This document shows, piece by piece, positions 1 through 7,893 of a DNA stretch of 64,000 nucleotides (position 1 is its first letter; each line of letters opens with the position of its first letter). The stretch comes from Paracoccaceae bacterium (GTDB lineage Bacteria; Pseudomonadota; Alphaproteobacteria; Rhodobacterales; Rhodobacteraceae). The stretch covers positions 1 through 64,000 of the forward strand of contig JAUYQR010000015.1 in the NCBI GenBank assembly GCA_030697175.1, in the 5' to 3' direction. Below the pieces are notes generated by a model. It did not search any database. It was not told where the DNA came from and was given only the letters and a program-made list of their open reading frames with translations. The translations under genes and the position numbers were made by a program.

Positions 1-275
1 GCAACCTCGCAAAGACAGTGAAGCTGACACCTAGATCATCGAAACCTCGCGGTCCCTACTAGGCCGATATGCTAGACGTTAGACGCCGATGCGCCCAAAC
101 CGCCCGCATATCCCTTCTTTCCAATCAGTCTCAAAGAGCACGGACACAAAAACACGCGGCGCGCCAGAACTTCTGGCGTACCTGCCGTCTTGCCTCCAGA
201 TTGTCTTGCGGTGGTCTTCGCCGCCGCTTTCCGTCGCTTCCGTTCCGCGTTTCCGCATCTCTTCGGCTTCGGTGA
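1..275 (-). other. rRNA operon leader with boxA (operon lies left of the window)
   Basis: Read on the minus strand this stretch carries TGCTCTTTGA at 140-131, close to the bacterial boxA antitermination element, then leader-like sequence including ATATGCGGGCGG and, near the edge, GTCAGCTTCACTG. From memory these recur just upstream of 16S genes or in rRNA spacers of Rhodobacteraceae. No protein-coding gene is convincing here. I infer that a 16S rRNA gene begins left of base 1; the rRNA itself is not in the window. An internal spacer is the alternative, but the promoter at 281-309 favours a leader. Confidence 0.6.
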
Positions 276-280
276 GCGGG

Positions 281-309
281 TATTTACGGCTGCACCCCTC
301 GCACCGCAA
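281..309 (-). promoter_or_regulatory. Likely rRNA operon promoter
   Basis: Minus strand: a -35-like TTGCGG (309-304), a 17-nt spacer and a -10-like TAAATA (286-281), followed by a GC-rich stretch CCCGCTCACC. That discriminator is typical of stringently controlled rRNA promoters. It sits upstream of the boxA leader and downstream of the terminator of the neighbouring amidohydrolase gene. Confidence 0.5.
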
Positions 310-360
310 GAGGAAAATGACAGGCACATGACAAAATTTTCGGAACTTTGCGAAACCCCA

Positions 361-384
361 AGGAAAACGCCGGTTTTTCCGGCG
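361..384 (-). terminator. Rho-independent terminator of the amidohydrolase gene
   Basis: Minus strand: CGCCGG, loop AAAAA, CCGGCG, then TTTTCCTT. It is a perfect 6-bp GC stem with a T tract, starting 2-3 nt after the stop codon at 387-389. It separates the amidohydrolase transcript from the rRNA promoter on the same strand. Confidence 0.8.
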
Positions 385-386
385 CC

Positions 387-2054
387 TCAGACCGTGAAGT
401 CGGCGTTGGAATAGGTGGTTTGCCCAGCACAGACTGTCAAAGCGATGCCGGTGGCGCCGATTCTGCCTGCTGGCAGCGACTCGATGTCGGCATCGATCAG
501 CACCAGATCGGCGGCCATGCCTTCGCGCAGGGTGCCGGTCAGCCCATCCATATGCGCAGCCCAGGCCCCACCGGCGGTATAGGCGCGCAGCACCTCCTCC
601 AGACCGACCCGCTCATCCGGCGCGCCCGCATAAGGCAGTCGCGTCAGCGCCGCCTGAATTCCGCGCATCACGCTCACGTCGGTCACCGGCCAGTCGCTGG
701 CAAAGGCCAACGGCGCGCCATGTTCGGCGAGTGTGCGGCACAGATAGGCGTCCGGCCAGCGATCCTGCGGGATCACCGCCTCCATCGCCTCCAGCGGGAA
801 ATCCATTGCCCCCGGCGCATGGGGCGGCTGCACGCTCGCCGTGATGCCCAGCGCGCCAAGCCTTGGCACATCCGCCCGGTCGATCAGCTCGATATGCTCG
901 ATCCGGTGGCGGGCGTCGCGCGCCCCGTTGCGCGCCCGCGCCGCTTCATAACCGTCGATCGTCTGCCGCACCGCCCCATTGCCGATGGCATGGACGGCAA
1001 TCTGCAATCCGCGCCGATCAATCTCGGTGCAGATGTCCTCAAACCGGGCGTGCTCGAACAACGGCTCGCCCTTGTGCCCCGGCACACCGGGATAGTCGTT
1101 CAGCATATAGGCGGTGCGGCTGTCGACGACCCCGTCCATGAACATCTTCACGAAGCCGCTCGTCACCCACTCGCCGGTGAACTCCGCCGTCATCGCCGTG
1201 GCGCGGTCCAGTTCGGCCAGCGCCATGTGCGGCTTGAAGTGGAACGGCACCTTGACCCGCGCGGTCAACCGCCCCTCCTCCGCCATCTCGCGCAAAAGCA
1301 CGCAGGTGTAGCGGTTGCCGTCCATGTTCACCATCGAGGTGATGCCATGCGCCGCACAATGCGCCAGCCCGGCCGCGATCTTGTCCTTGTCGCGCGCGCG
1401 CTGTGCCGCGTCAGGCCACGGCTCCGGCTCGCCCCCGGTGGCGATCCCCAGTTGCAGATGCGCCTCGCCGCCCAAGGCCAGCACCGGCCCGAAGGCCTCG
1501 AACTCGCGCAATTCGCCGCTGGCGGTGCCATCGGGCCCCATCACCACCTCATGCCCGTGCGGCATCACCGCGCCGGCCAGCACTCCCGCCGCGCGCAACG
1601 CAGCCGTATTCGCCCAGACCGTATGGTGATCCGGCGCCATCATCGCGATGGGGCGGTCCGCAATCACCCGGTCCAGATCGTGCCGTGTCGCCGGGCGGCC
1701 CAGAATGTCATACCCCGCCCCTTGCGCCATCAAGAGCGGCAGCCCCGGGTTCGCGGCCGCATAGCCCCGGAACGCCGCCACCAGTGCGCCAAACCCCTGC
1801 ACCCCGCCCAGTTGCAACTGCGTCAGCTCATTGCCGCCCAGCACCAGATGCAGATGGCTTTCCACGAACCCCGGCAAAAGCGTCCGCCCGCCGGCATCCA
1901 CCATCCGCGTCGAAGGCCCCGCCAGCGCTTGAACCTCAGCCCGTGACCCGACCGCCAGAATGCGCCCGCCCGCCAGCGCTACAGCCTCTGCCCGAGGGCG
2001 GCCTTCGTCCATCGTCAGGACCTTCGCGTTGGTGACAATCATCTCGGCAACCAT
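387..2054 (-). CDS. YtcJ-like metal-dependent amidohydrolase (amidohydrolase family 3)
   Basis: A 555-residue cytoplasmic hydrolase of the amidohydrolase superfamily; the substrate is unknown (relatives cleave N-substituted formamides, imides and similar amides). Visible family features are an N-terminal beta-sandwich strand, the metal motif ESHLHL with H67 and H69, further metal histidines in HAIGNGA and RHRIEH, and the catalytic Asp in FASDWP. Length is normal for the family. GAGGG stands 6 nt before the ATG; a second ATG at codon 5 is possible. It is the last gene before a strong terminator. The ureohydrolase gene lies upstream on the same strand, 64 bp away, so joint transcription and a shared role in amide/guanidino-nitrogen use are possible but not shown. 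Confidence 0.8.
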   Translation of the reverse strand: MVAEMIVTNAKVLTMDEGRPRAEAVALAGGRILAVGSRAEVQALAGPSTRMVDAGGRTLLPGFVESHLHLVLGGNELTQLQLGGVQGFGALVAAFRGYAAANPGLPLLMAQGAGYDILGRPATRHDLDRVIADRPIAMMAPDHHTVWANTAALRAAGVLAGAVMPHGHEVVMGPDGTASGELREFEAFGPVLALGGEAHLQLGIATGGEPEPWPDAAQRARDKDKIAAGLAHCAAHGITSMVNMDGNRYTCVLLREMAEEGRLTARVKVPFHFKPHMALAELDRATAMTAEFTGEWVTSGFVKMFMDGVVDSRTAYMLNDYPGVPGHKGEPLFEHARFEDICTEIDRRGLQIAVHAIGNGAVRQTIDGYEAARARNGARDARHRIEHIELIDRADVPRLGALGITASVQPPHAPGAMDFPLEAMEAVIPQDRWPDAYLCRTLAEHGAPLAFASDWPVTDVSVMRGIQAALTRLPYAGAPDERVGLEEVLRAYTAGGAWAAHMDGLTGTLREGMAADLVLIDADIESLPAGRIGATGIALTVCAGQTTYSNADFTV

Positions 2055-2118
2055 GGCTTACCCTCTTCCGGCTTGCTCTTTTGAAAAATACTCCGGGGTC
2101 CGGGGCAGCGCCCCGGGG

Positions 2119-3090
2119 TCAGCCCCGCGCGACCCGCTCCGCCATCACGCACAGCATCTCGAACATCAGGCTGATCCCCAGCCACGCCGTCCCGCCCGAC
2201 GCATCGAAGGGTGGCGAGACCTCGACCAGATCAGCCCCCACGATGTTCAGCCCGCGCAGGCCGCGCGCCACCTGCAAGGCTTGCCAGCTTGTCGGCCCGC
2301 CCACCTCCGGCGTGCCGGTGCCGGGCGCGAAGGTCGGGTCGACGAAGTCGATGTCATAGGTGACATAGGTATCGCCCCGCCCCACGATCTCGCGCGCCTC
2401 GACCATCACGTCTTCGGCCCCCCGCGCATGGAACTCGGCAATCGGAATGATCCTGATCCCGACGCTCGCCGCGAAATCCCAATCCTCGCGGCCATAAGCC
2501 GTGCCGCGGATGCCGATGATGACATGGCGCTTGGGGTCCAGCAGCCCTTCTTCCACGGCGCGGCGGAAGGGTGTGCCGTGGTTGTAGCGGCTGGTGCCGA
2601 AATAGACGTCGTTCAGATCGGTATGGCTGTCGAACTGGATCATGCCCACCGGGCGCGACTTTGCCACCGCCCGCAGGATCGGCAGCGTGCAAAGATGATC
2701 CCCGCCCCCGGTCAGGGGCCGGATGCCTGCGGCCACCACTCGGTCATAAAACGCTTCCATCCGCGCGAGGCTGTCCATCAGGTCGCCGGGGTTTGGCGCC
2801 ACGTCGCCCAGATCGGCGCAACGCGCCAATTCGAACGGCGCCACCCAGGTCGCCCCGTTCTGCGCACGGATCATCGTCGACAGGTCGCGCAACTGGCGTG
2901 GCCCGTGGCGCGGGCCGGGGCGGTTCGTCGTGCCACCATCCCAGGGCGCGCCGATCAGACCGATCTGCACCTCGCCAAAGCGCGGATGGTCAAACGGCAC
3001 ATGCGGCAGCCGCATGAAGGTCGGAACCCCCGCGAATCGCGGCAGATCAAACCCCGAGACGGGCGTGAAGAACCCTGCATCCGCTGCCAT
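2119..3090 (-). CDS. Arginase/agmatinase-family ureohydrolase (guanidinobutyrase-like)
   Basis: A 323-residue binuclear manganese-type ureohydrolase that should release urea from a guanidino compound in the cytoplasm. The metal ligands are present: H132 in GGGDHL, D154/H156/D158 in FDSHTD, and D246/D248 in YDIDFVDP, followed by FAPGTGTPEVGG. The pattern GGGDHLCTLP with SRYNHGTPFRRA resembles guanidinobutyrase/guanidinopropionase more than biosynthetic agmatinase, but exact specificity cannot be read from sequence. The usual DAHTD is DSHTD here. The gene is on the same strand as the YtcJ-like amidohydrolase. Downstream use of 4-aminobutyrate or a similar product is inference. Confidence 0.8.
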   Translation of the reverse strand: MAADAGFFTPVSGFDLPRFAGVPTFMRLPHVPFDHPRFGEVQIGLIGAPWDGGTTNRPGPRHGPRQLRDLSTMIRAQNGATWVAPFELARCADLGDVAPNPGDLMDSLARMEAFYDRVVAAGIRPLTGGGDHLCTLPILRAVAKSRPVGMIQFDSHTDLNDVYFGTSRYNHGTPFRRAVEEGLLDPKRHVIIGIRGTAYGREDWDFAASVGIRIIPIAEFHARGAEDVMVEAREIVGRGDTYVTYDIDFVDPTFAPGTGTPEVGGPTSWQALQVARGLRGLNIVGADLVEVSPPFDASGGTAWLGISLMFEMLCVMAERVARG

Positions 3091-3238
3091 TTTGTCCGAA
3101 CCTTCCCGATGTCATGCTGCGGCATCTGACCACCCCGGCCCGGCGGTGTCACGCCCCGTTGCGACATTTGCGCGACGCCGCCGTGCGCCCGGCCAGCGGG
3201 TTTTCCGCTTGGCACCCGGTCTGACCGCAACCCGGGGC

Positions 3239-3268
3239 TTGACCGCCCCGCGCGTATTGGCCCTTATC
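3239..3268 (+). promoter_or_regulatory. Possible sigma-70 promoter of the bactofilin gene
   Basis: TTGACC (3239-3244), an 18-nt spacer and CTTATC (3263-3268), about 60 nt upstream of the bactofilin start. The -35 is good and the -10 is moderate. Confidence 0.35.
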
Positions 3269-3330
3269 GAAGCAGACCAGCCACAAACCCGGCTCGCCCC
3301 AGATCGGGGCGCCTTGCAAGGACGGACGCG

Positions 3331-3714
3331 ATGTTTTCCAAGACCGCAGACCCAACCTCCGCTCCCCCCGCCCCGCCGCGCCCGTCCACCGGCGGCACCA
3401 ATTCCGCACGCTCGGTGCTTGGTGCGGATCTGCGCATCACCGGGGAAATCACCTCCACCGGACTGGTCGAGGTGCTGGGCGAGATTGACGGCAACATTTC
3501 CGCCCAAGGGCTGATCATCGGGCAGGAAGGCCGCGTGACCGGCTCGGTCCGCGCCGACACGGTCGAGGTGAAGGGCCGCTTCGACGGCAAGGTGTCGTGC
3601 CACGCCTTCACCCTGCGCTCCACCGCCTCTGTCACCGCCGATGTGACGACGGCGACGGTGGTGATCGAAAGCGGTGCCACCATCGAAGGCCGGTTCCTCA
3701 AGACCAAGGGCTGA
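3331..3714 (+). CDS. Bactofilin (polymer-forming cytoskeletal protein)
   Basis: A 127-residue bactofilin. A disordered Pro/Ser-rich N-terminus (residues 1-27) leads into a right-handed beta-helix core (about 28-125) built of short Gly/Val repeats, for example ITGEI, VLGEIDGNI, EGRVTGSV and VKGRFDGKV. Proteins of this family polymerise without nucleotide, often at the inner membrane, and position cell-wall enzymes or appendages. The length is typical. AAGGA lies about 10 nt before the ATG. It appears monocistronic, with a hairpin right after the stop and a convergent hydrolase gene beyond. No partner peptidase gene is adjacent. Confidence 0.9.
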   Translation: MFSKTADPTSAPPAPPRPSTGGTNSARSVLGADLRITGEITSTGLVEVLGEIDGNISAQGLIIGQEGRVTGSVRADTVEVKGRFDGKVSCHAFTLRSTASVTADVTTATVVIESGATIEGRFLKTKG

Positions 3715-3725
3715 CCATCCGGCAG

Positions 3726-3747
3726 GGCGCGGGCCGAAACCCGCGCC
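3726..3747. terminator. Hairpin between convergent genes
   Basis: GGCGCGGG, loop CCGAAA, CCCGCGCC: a perfect 8-bp stem between the bactofilin stop (3714) and the hydrolase stop (3760). There is no T tract on either side, so it may be a weak bidirectional terminator or an mRNA 3' end stabiliser. Confidence 0.45.
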
Positions 3748-3759
3748 GGGCCCGCGCGC

Positions 3760-4617
3760 TCAATGCGCCTTGAAGAACGCGATGGTGGCCGCCACCATCT
3801 CGTCCAGCGTGTCGGGCGAGGTGAAGACGTTGAAGACGTGGTCCATCTCGCGGGTAAAGGCTTCCTCCTCGCCGTCATGCGCGGCCAGCAGCATCTCCTG
3901 CGCCACCGGCAGAACGGTCGTGTCGATCGAGCCCTGCGCCACAAACAGCGGGCCTGCGTAGGAGGCGATTTCTTCGGTCGGCTTGAACGTGGTCAACTGG
4001 TCGAAATAGCCCTGCTTCAACCCGATCTCCGCGCCCCAGGGCAGGGTGATCATGTGCGGCACGTCGCCGGTCTTCTGCCCTGCAGCCACCGCCTCGGCCC
4101 CAAGGATGCCCTGAAACGTGGACAACGGGTCCGCCACCGCCGCCCACAGCGCCACCGCTTTCGGCACGTCGCTGCGTCCGGCAACCGCCGTGGCCACCAG
4201 CCCGCCCTGGCTCCAGCCGATGATGCGCAGATCGTCGCCCTTCACCCGCGCGTCGGCTTGCGCAAAGGCCAGCGCCGCCAACCCGTCAGCCACCTGCCCC
4301 TCATACGTGGTGTCGGCGAAATCGCCGTCGCTTTCGCCCGAGCCGATGAAATCCACCCGCAGGCTGGCATATCCAGCCTCGGCCAAAAGCCGTGCGGTGC
4401 GCGAGAACACCCCCTCGTCGGTGCCCGGAATCGGCAACTCGTCCCGCGTGCCGGTAAAGCCGTGGAACAGCAGCACCACCGGCGCGGGTTCCCCCTCGGG
4501 CAAGGCCAGCGTCCCGACCATCGTCTTGCCCTGCGAGGCGATCGTGACCCGCTCCTCCGTCATCTCGGCCTGCGCGGCCCCCGCCAGCAGCATCAACCCC
4601 ACGACCATCCACCGCAT
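3760..4617 (-). CDS. Secreted alpha/beta hydrolase (S33/dienelactone-hydrolase type)
   Basis: A 285-residue exported serine hydrolase. Residues 1-17 form a clear signal peptide ending AAQA. The oxyanion motif HGFTG is at about 52-56 and the nucleophile elbow GWSQG puts Ser at 136. The Asp of GSIDTT and the His of MDHVF near the C-terminus complete the triad. The natural substrate is unknown; esters or peptides are possible. I place the start at the inner ATG because GGAGG lies 8 nt upstream and the signal peptide begins there; a start 7 codons earlier lacks such a site. The PaaI-type thioesterase gene lies upstream on the same strand (56 bp). Confidence 0.8.
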   Translation of the reverse strand: MRWMVVGLMLLAGAAQAEMTEERVTIASQGKTMVGTLALPEGEPAPVVLLFHGFTGTRDELPIPGTDEGVFSRTARLLAEAGYASLRVDFIGSGESDGDFADTTYEGQVADGLAALAFAQADARVKGDDLRIIGWSQGGLVATAVAGRSDVPKAVALWAAVADPLSTFQGILGAEAVAAGQKTGDVPHMITLPWGAEIGLKQGYFDQLTTFKPTEEIASYAGPLFVAQGSIDTTVLPVAQEMLLAAHDGEEEAFTREMDHVFNVFTSPDTLDEMVAATIAFFKAH

Positions 4618-4673
4618 CTGTGCGCCCTCCTGCTGCATCCATGCGCAATCCTGCCCCTAGCCCGGCCCTTGCG

Positions 4674-5096
4674 TCAACGCTCCGGCGGGATCGAATAGGT
4701 CAGCCCGGCCCGCGCCACCGGCTCGGCCACCCCGTCGCTGAACACCATCACATCCCCCACCGCCAGGCTGCGGCCCAGCTTCAACACCCGCGCCACCGCC
4801 CGCAGCTCCCGCCCCGCCGCAGGCTTGCGCATGAAGTCGATGGAACAGTTCGTCGTCACCGTCAGCGCCTTCGGCCCGATCCGCGCCAGGATCGCCAGAT
4901 ACATCGCCACATCCGCCAGCGCAAAGATCGCCGGCCCCGACACCGTGCCGCCCGGCCGCAGATGTCGCTCCTCCACCGCCAGCCGCAGCGTGATGCCCTC
5001 CACCCCCGCGCTTTCCACCACGAAATCCGCCGCCACCTGACCGAAATCGCTGGTCAGGAACGCCTGCAACTCGTCCGCCGTCATTGCCACCTGCAT
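4674..5096 (-). CDS. PaaI-family hotdog thioesterase
   Basis: A 140-residue single-domain hotdog protein, the usual size for the PaaI/YdiI group that hydrolyses acyl-CoA thioesters in the cytoplasm. The family pattern GGTVSGPAIFALADVAMY covers the central helix with its catalytic Asp, and TTNCSIDFMRK follows. GGAGGG lies 4-9 nt before the ATG. It is divergent from the crotonase-family gene with 53 bp between the start codons, which suggests shared control and a common CoA-thioester pathway. The substrate is not predictable. Confidence 0.85.
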   Translation of the reverse strand: MQVAMTADELQAFLTSDFGQVAADFVVESAGVEGITLRLAVEERHLRPGGTVSGPAIFALADVAMYLAILARIGPKALTVTTNCSIDFMRKPAAGRELRAVARVLKLGRSLAVGDVMVFSDGVAEPVARAGLTYSIPPER

Positions 5097-5149
5097 CTTT
5101 CCCTCCGCCCCGTCGCGCCCTAGGCTGCCGCAAATCGAAAGGGACCGCC

Positions 5150-5941
5150 ATGCCCGACCACCTGCTTCACCGCCACGATGAGGACGGCATCGCCACCCTC
5201 ACCCTGAACAGCCCCGCCAGCCTGAACGCCCTGTCACGCGCGATGCTTGCCGCACTGGAAGGTGCCTTCACCGCGCTTGCCACGGACGCCACCATCCGGG
5301 TGGTGATCCTTGCGGGCGAAGGCCGCGCCTTCTGCGCCGGGCACGACCTCAAGGAAATGCAGGCCGCCCGCACCGCCCCCGACAAGGGCGCGTCCTTCTA
5401 CGCCGACCTTTTCGCGCAATGCGCCCGCGTCATGCAGATGATCCCCGCCCTGCCGCAGCCCGTCATCGCCCGGGTCCACGGTCTTGCCACCGCCGCCGGC
5501 TGCCAGCTTGCGGCCTCCTGCGATATGGTCACCGCCGCCGACACCGCCCGCTTCGGCGTCAACGGCGTCAACATCGGGCTCTTCTGCTCCACCCCGATGG
5601 TCGCGCTGACCCGCAAGATCCCCCCTGCCCTCGCGTTCGAGATGCTGACCACCGGCGCGTTCATCTCTGCCGCCCGTGCGCGCGAGGCGGGCCTCGTCAA
5701 CCGCGTCGCCCCCCCAGACAGCCTTGCAGACGAAACCCTCGCCCTCGCCCGCACCATCGCCGCGAAACTGACCGCTGCGGTAAAGATCGGCAAACGTGCG
5801 TTCTACGACCAGGCCACCCTGCCGCTGGCCGAGGCCTATGCCCTGACCGGCGCCGTCATGCAGGAAAACATCGCGTGGCGCGATACCGAGGAAGGCATCG
5901 CCGCCTTCCTTGAAAAACGCACCCCCGATTGGACCCGCTGA
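5150..5941 (+). CDS. Enoyl-CoA hydratase/isomerase family protein (ECHDC3-like)
   Basis: A 263-residue crotonase-fold protein. The CoA-binding/oxyanion segment CAGHDLKEM is at 62-70 and the second oxyanion region is GLATAAGCQLA (111-121). Where classical hydratases carry two catalytic glutamates, this protein reads FGVNGVNIGLFCSTP (135-149), the signature of the ECHDC3-like subgroup, so hydratase activity cannot be assumed. The start is the ATG with AAAGGGA 4-9 nt upstream; an in-frame start 22 codons earlier would run into the divergent thioesterase gene. It probably shares a promoter region with that gene. Confidence 0.85.
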   Translation: MPDHLLHRHDEDGIATLTLNSPASLNALSRAMLAALEGAFTALATDATIRVVILAGEGRAFCAGHDLKEMQAARTAPDKGASFYADLFAQCARVMQMIPALPQPVIARVHGLATAAGCQLAASCDMVTAADTARFGVNGVNIGLFCSTPMVALTRKIPPALAFEMLTTGAFISAARAREAGLVNRVAPPDSLADETLALARTIAAKLTAAVKIGKRAFYDQATLPLAEAYALTGAVMQENIAWRDTEEGIAAFLEKRTPDWTR

Positions 5942-6010
5942 AACCAAGGCGTGACAGAGTCGCGCAGATTCAGTAAGATACCAAAAAACAACAAACGATC
6001 GAGGCATCGC

Positions 6011-6718
6011 ATGAGCAGACTTCTCACCGCCGTTTTGGCGCTTTCTCCGGTTATGGCCAGCGCGCAGGCCTATGAAGGCGCGGTCGTCGACCTGCGTTAC
6101 CGGCACTACGAAGACAATTCCGGCTACGATGTGAACAGCATCGGTGGCACCCTTGATGCAAGCTGGATGTTCGGCCGCATCGGCGTGCAGGCGGGCCTGT
6201 TTCTTGGCAAGGACATCGACAGCAGCGACGACATCGACCTGCAACACACCAGTGCGCTTGCCGTGCACCTGACGACGGATGTGTCAGACAGCCTTCGCCT
6301 TGGCGCCATGGTCTCGGCTGATGACATCGCCGACGGCATCCAGGTCTATGCCGCCGAAGCGCTTTATCTTGGCGGCCCGATCCGTGTCGAAGCGCGCCTT
6401 GGCGACACCTTCGACAACAGCGCGCCCTACACCCTGTTCGAAGTCATGGGGTCTTACGCCATCGGCAACGCCCTGACCGCCCGCGCCGGAATGCACTATG
6501 CCGATTTCGACGCGGCCGGGCATTACGGCACGCTGTCGCTCGGGGCAGGATACAAGATTTCCGACCAGACCGAAGTCTACGCCGATCTCAAACGTCACAA
6601 GAACGACGGCGGCGCGCTCTATTCCGATGCGCGGGGCAGCGTGATCAGCCTTGGCGTCCGCTTCGACCTTGGCGGATCGACCTCCGACAAGACCTTCTCC
6701 TACATGCCGCTGAACTGA
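6011..6718 (+). CDS. Putative outer-membrane beta-barrel protein
   Basis: A 235-residue exported protein. A short signal peptide (about 1-18, ending ASAQA) precedes alternating hydrophobic/polar strands rich in Tyr, Gly and Asp, as in small outer-membrane barrels: VDLRYRHYEDN, GGTLDASWMFGRIGVQAGL, TARAGMHYADF, LSLGAGYKI and VISLGVRFDLGG. The C-terminus does not end in the usual aromatic residue, so a periplasmic or atypical barrel is possible. GAGG lies about 7 nt before the chosen ATG; an earlier in-frame start would add a charged leader in front of the signal peptide. Its 3' end overlaps the convergent MFS gene by 19 bp. Function unknown. Confidence 0.65.
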   Translation: MSRLLTAVLALSPVMASAQAYEGAVVDLRYRHYEDNSGYDVNSIGGTLDASWMFGRIGVQAGLFLGKDIDSSDDIDLQHTSALAVHLTTDVSDSLRLGAMVSADDIADGIQVYAAEALYLGGPIRVEARLGDTFDNSAPYTLFEVMGSYAIGNALTARAGMHYADFDAAGHYGTLSLGAGYKISDQTEVYADLKRHKNDGGALYSDARGSVISLGVRFDLGGSTSDKTFSYMPLN

Positions 6719-7893
6719 TCGTCCGGCCGCGCCAGCAGCCACAGGATCAACCCCAGCCCGACGACCGCCAGTCCCAGGCAGGCCGCATAAACGAACGGCG
6801 GCCCGCCCCATGCCAGCAACCCCGCGCCCACCAGCGGCGCGGCGGCTGATGCAAGGATCGGTGCCACCGCCGCCGCACCCGAGATCACCCCGAACCCGGC
6901 GCGGCCCAGAACCTCGGCAATCAGGACCGGGCGCAGGATCGACATCAGCCCCGCGCCCGCGCCCTGGATCAGCGCGAACCCGAACACCAAAAGCGGTGCC
7001 AGCCCCGCCAGCCACAGGATGCCGCTGGCCAGCACCACCGCCGCCATCGCGCCGCGCGTCGCCTGCCCGGTCGTGACCCGCGCGCCCGCGCCCATCAGCA
7101 TCAGCCGCCCCACCACCTGCGACGGCCCGATCAACGCGGCGGCCAGCGCGGCCATGCCCTCGGGCGCACCGCGGTCGGCAAACAGCACCAGCACAAAGGT
7201 GATCAGCACGCCGTGGTTCAGGTAGATCGCGGTAAAGGCGGCCGCGATGATCCAGAAGGCGGGCTTGCGCAGCGCCGCCTGCAACACGCCCGGCGGTGTC
7301 GGCGCCTGCGTCCGTTCCGCGCGTTCGCGCCGCCGCAGGTGACGGACAGCCACGGTGTTCAGCGGAATGACCAGCGCCATGATCGCGGCAAAGACCAGCA
7401 GCGCGCCCTGCCCGCCTCGCACCTCACCCAGCCAATGCCCCAGGGGAAAGGCCAGCGTTCCGGCAAACCCTGCCACCAGCGTGACCTTGGTGATCGCCGC
7501 TCGGGCCGCGTCGCCCAGACGCCGGGTCAGAAACGCAAAACAGGTCTCGTAAAGACAGCCGGCCTGCGCCACGCCGATCACCGCCCAAGCGGTCAGCCAG
7601 CCCAGATGCGTGTCCACCACCGCCAAGGCCGCCACGCCCAGCGCGGCCAGCGCCGGCATCCAGCTCAGCATCTCGCCGCCAAGGCCGCGGTCAACCAGCC
7701 GTCCGGTAAATGGCGTCAGCACCGCCATGATCAGAAACGCCAGTGTCGGCCCCATGGCGAGTTCGCCCTTGGTCCAGCCGGTCGCCGCCTCCAGATCAGG
7801 CAACAGCGCGGGGAAGGCATAGTATGACCCCGCGTAGATCAGCGTCTGGCCCAGCGCCAAAAGCCAGACCGCCGGGCTGTCCGATCCGCTCAC
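6700..7893 (-). CDS. MFS transporter
   Basis: A 397-residue major-facilitator protein with about 12 hydrophobic helices, for example WLLALGQTLIYAGSYYAF, LAFLIMAVLTPFTGRLVDRG and VIAAAFTAIYLNHGVLIT. The motif-A-like FTGRLVDRGLGG follows helix 2. The substrate is unknown. I chose the GTG at 7893 because it overlaps the stop of the upstream peptidase gene (GTGA), the same coupling seen between the other genes of this run, and because the protein then begins just before helix 1. It is the third gene of ctaA-peptidase-MFS. Confidence 0.8.
   Translation of the reverse strand: MSGSDSPAVWLLALGQTLIYAGSYYAFPALLPDLEAATGWTKGELAMGPTLAFLIMAVLTPFTGRLVDRGLGGEMLSWMPALAALGVAALAVVDTHLGWLTAWAVIGVAQAGCLYETCFAFLTRRLGDAARAAITKVTLVAGFAGTLAFPLGHWLGEVRGGQGALLVFAAIMALVIPLNTVAVRHLRRRERAERTQAPTPPGVLQAALRKPAFWIIAAAFTAIYLNHGVLITFVLVLFADRGAPEGMAALAAALIGPSQVVGRLMLMGAGARVTTGQATRGAMAAVVLASGILWLAGLAPLLVFGFALIQGAGAGLMSILRPVLIAEVLGRAGFGVISGAAAVAPILASAAAPLVGAGLLAWGGPPFVYAACLGLAVVGLGLILWLLARPDDQFSGM

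Noticed and set aside
348-1946. Long plus-strand frame opposite the amidohydrolase
   Set aside because: Arg/His/Pro-rich shadow with no domain. The minus strand has a full amidohydrolase with catalytic motifs and a terminator.
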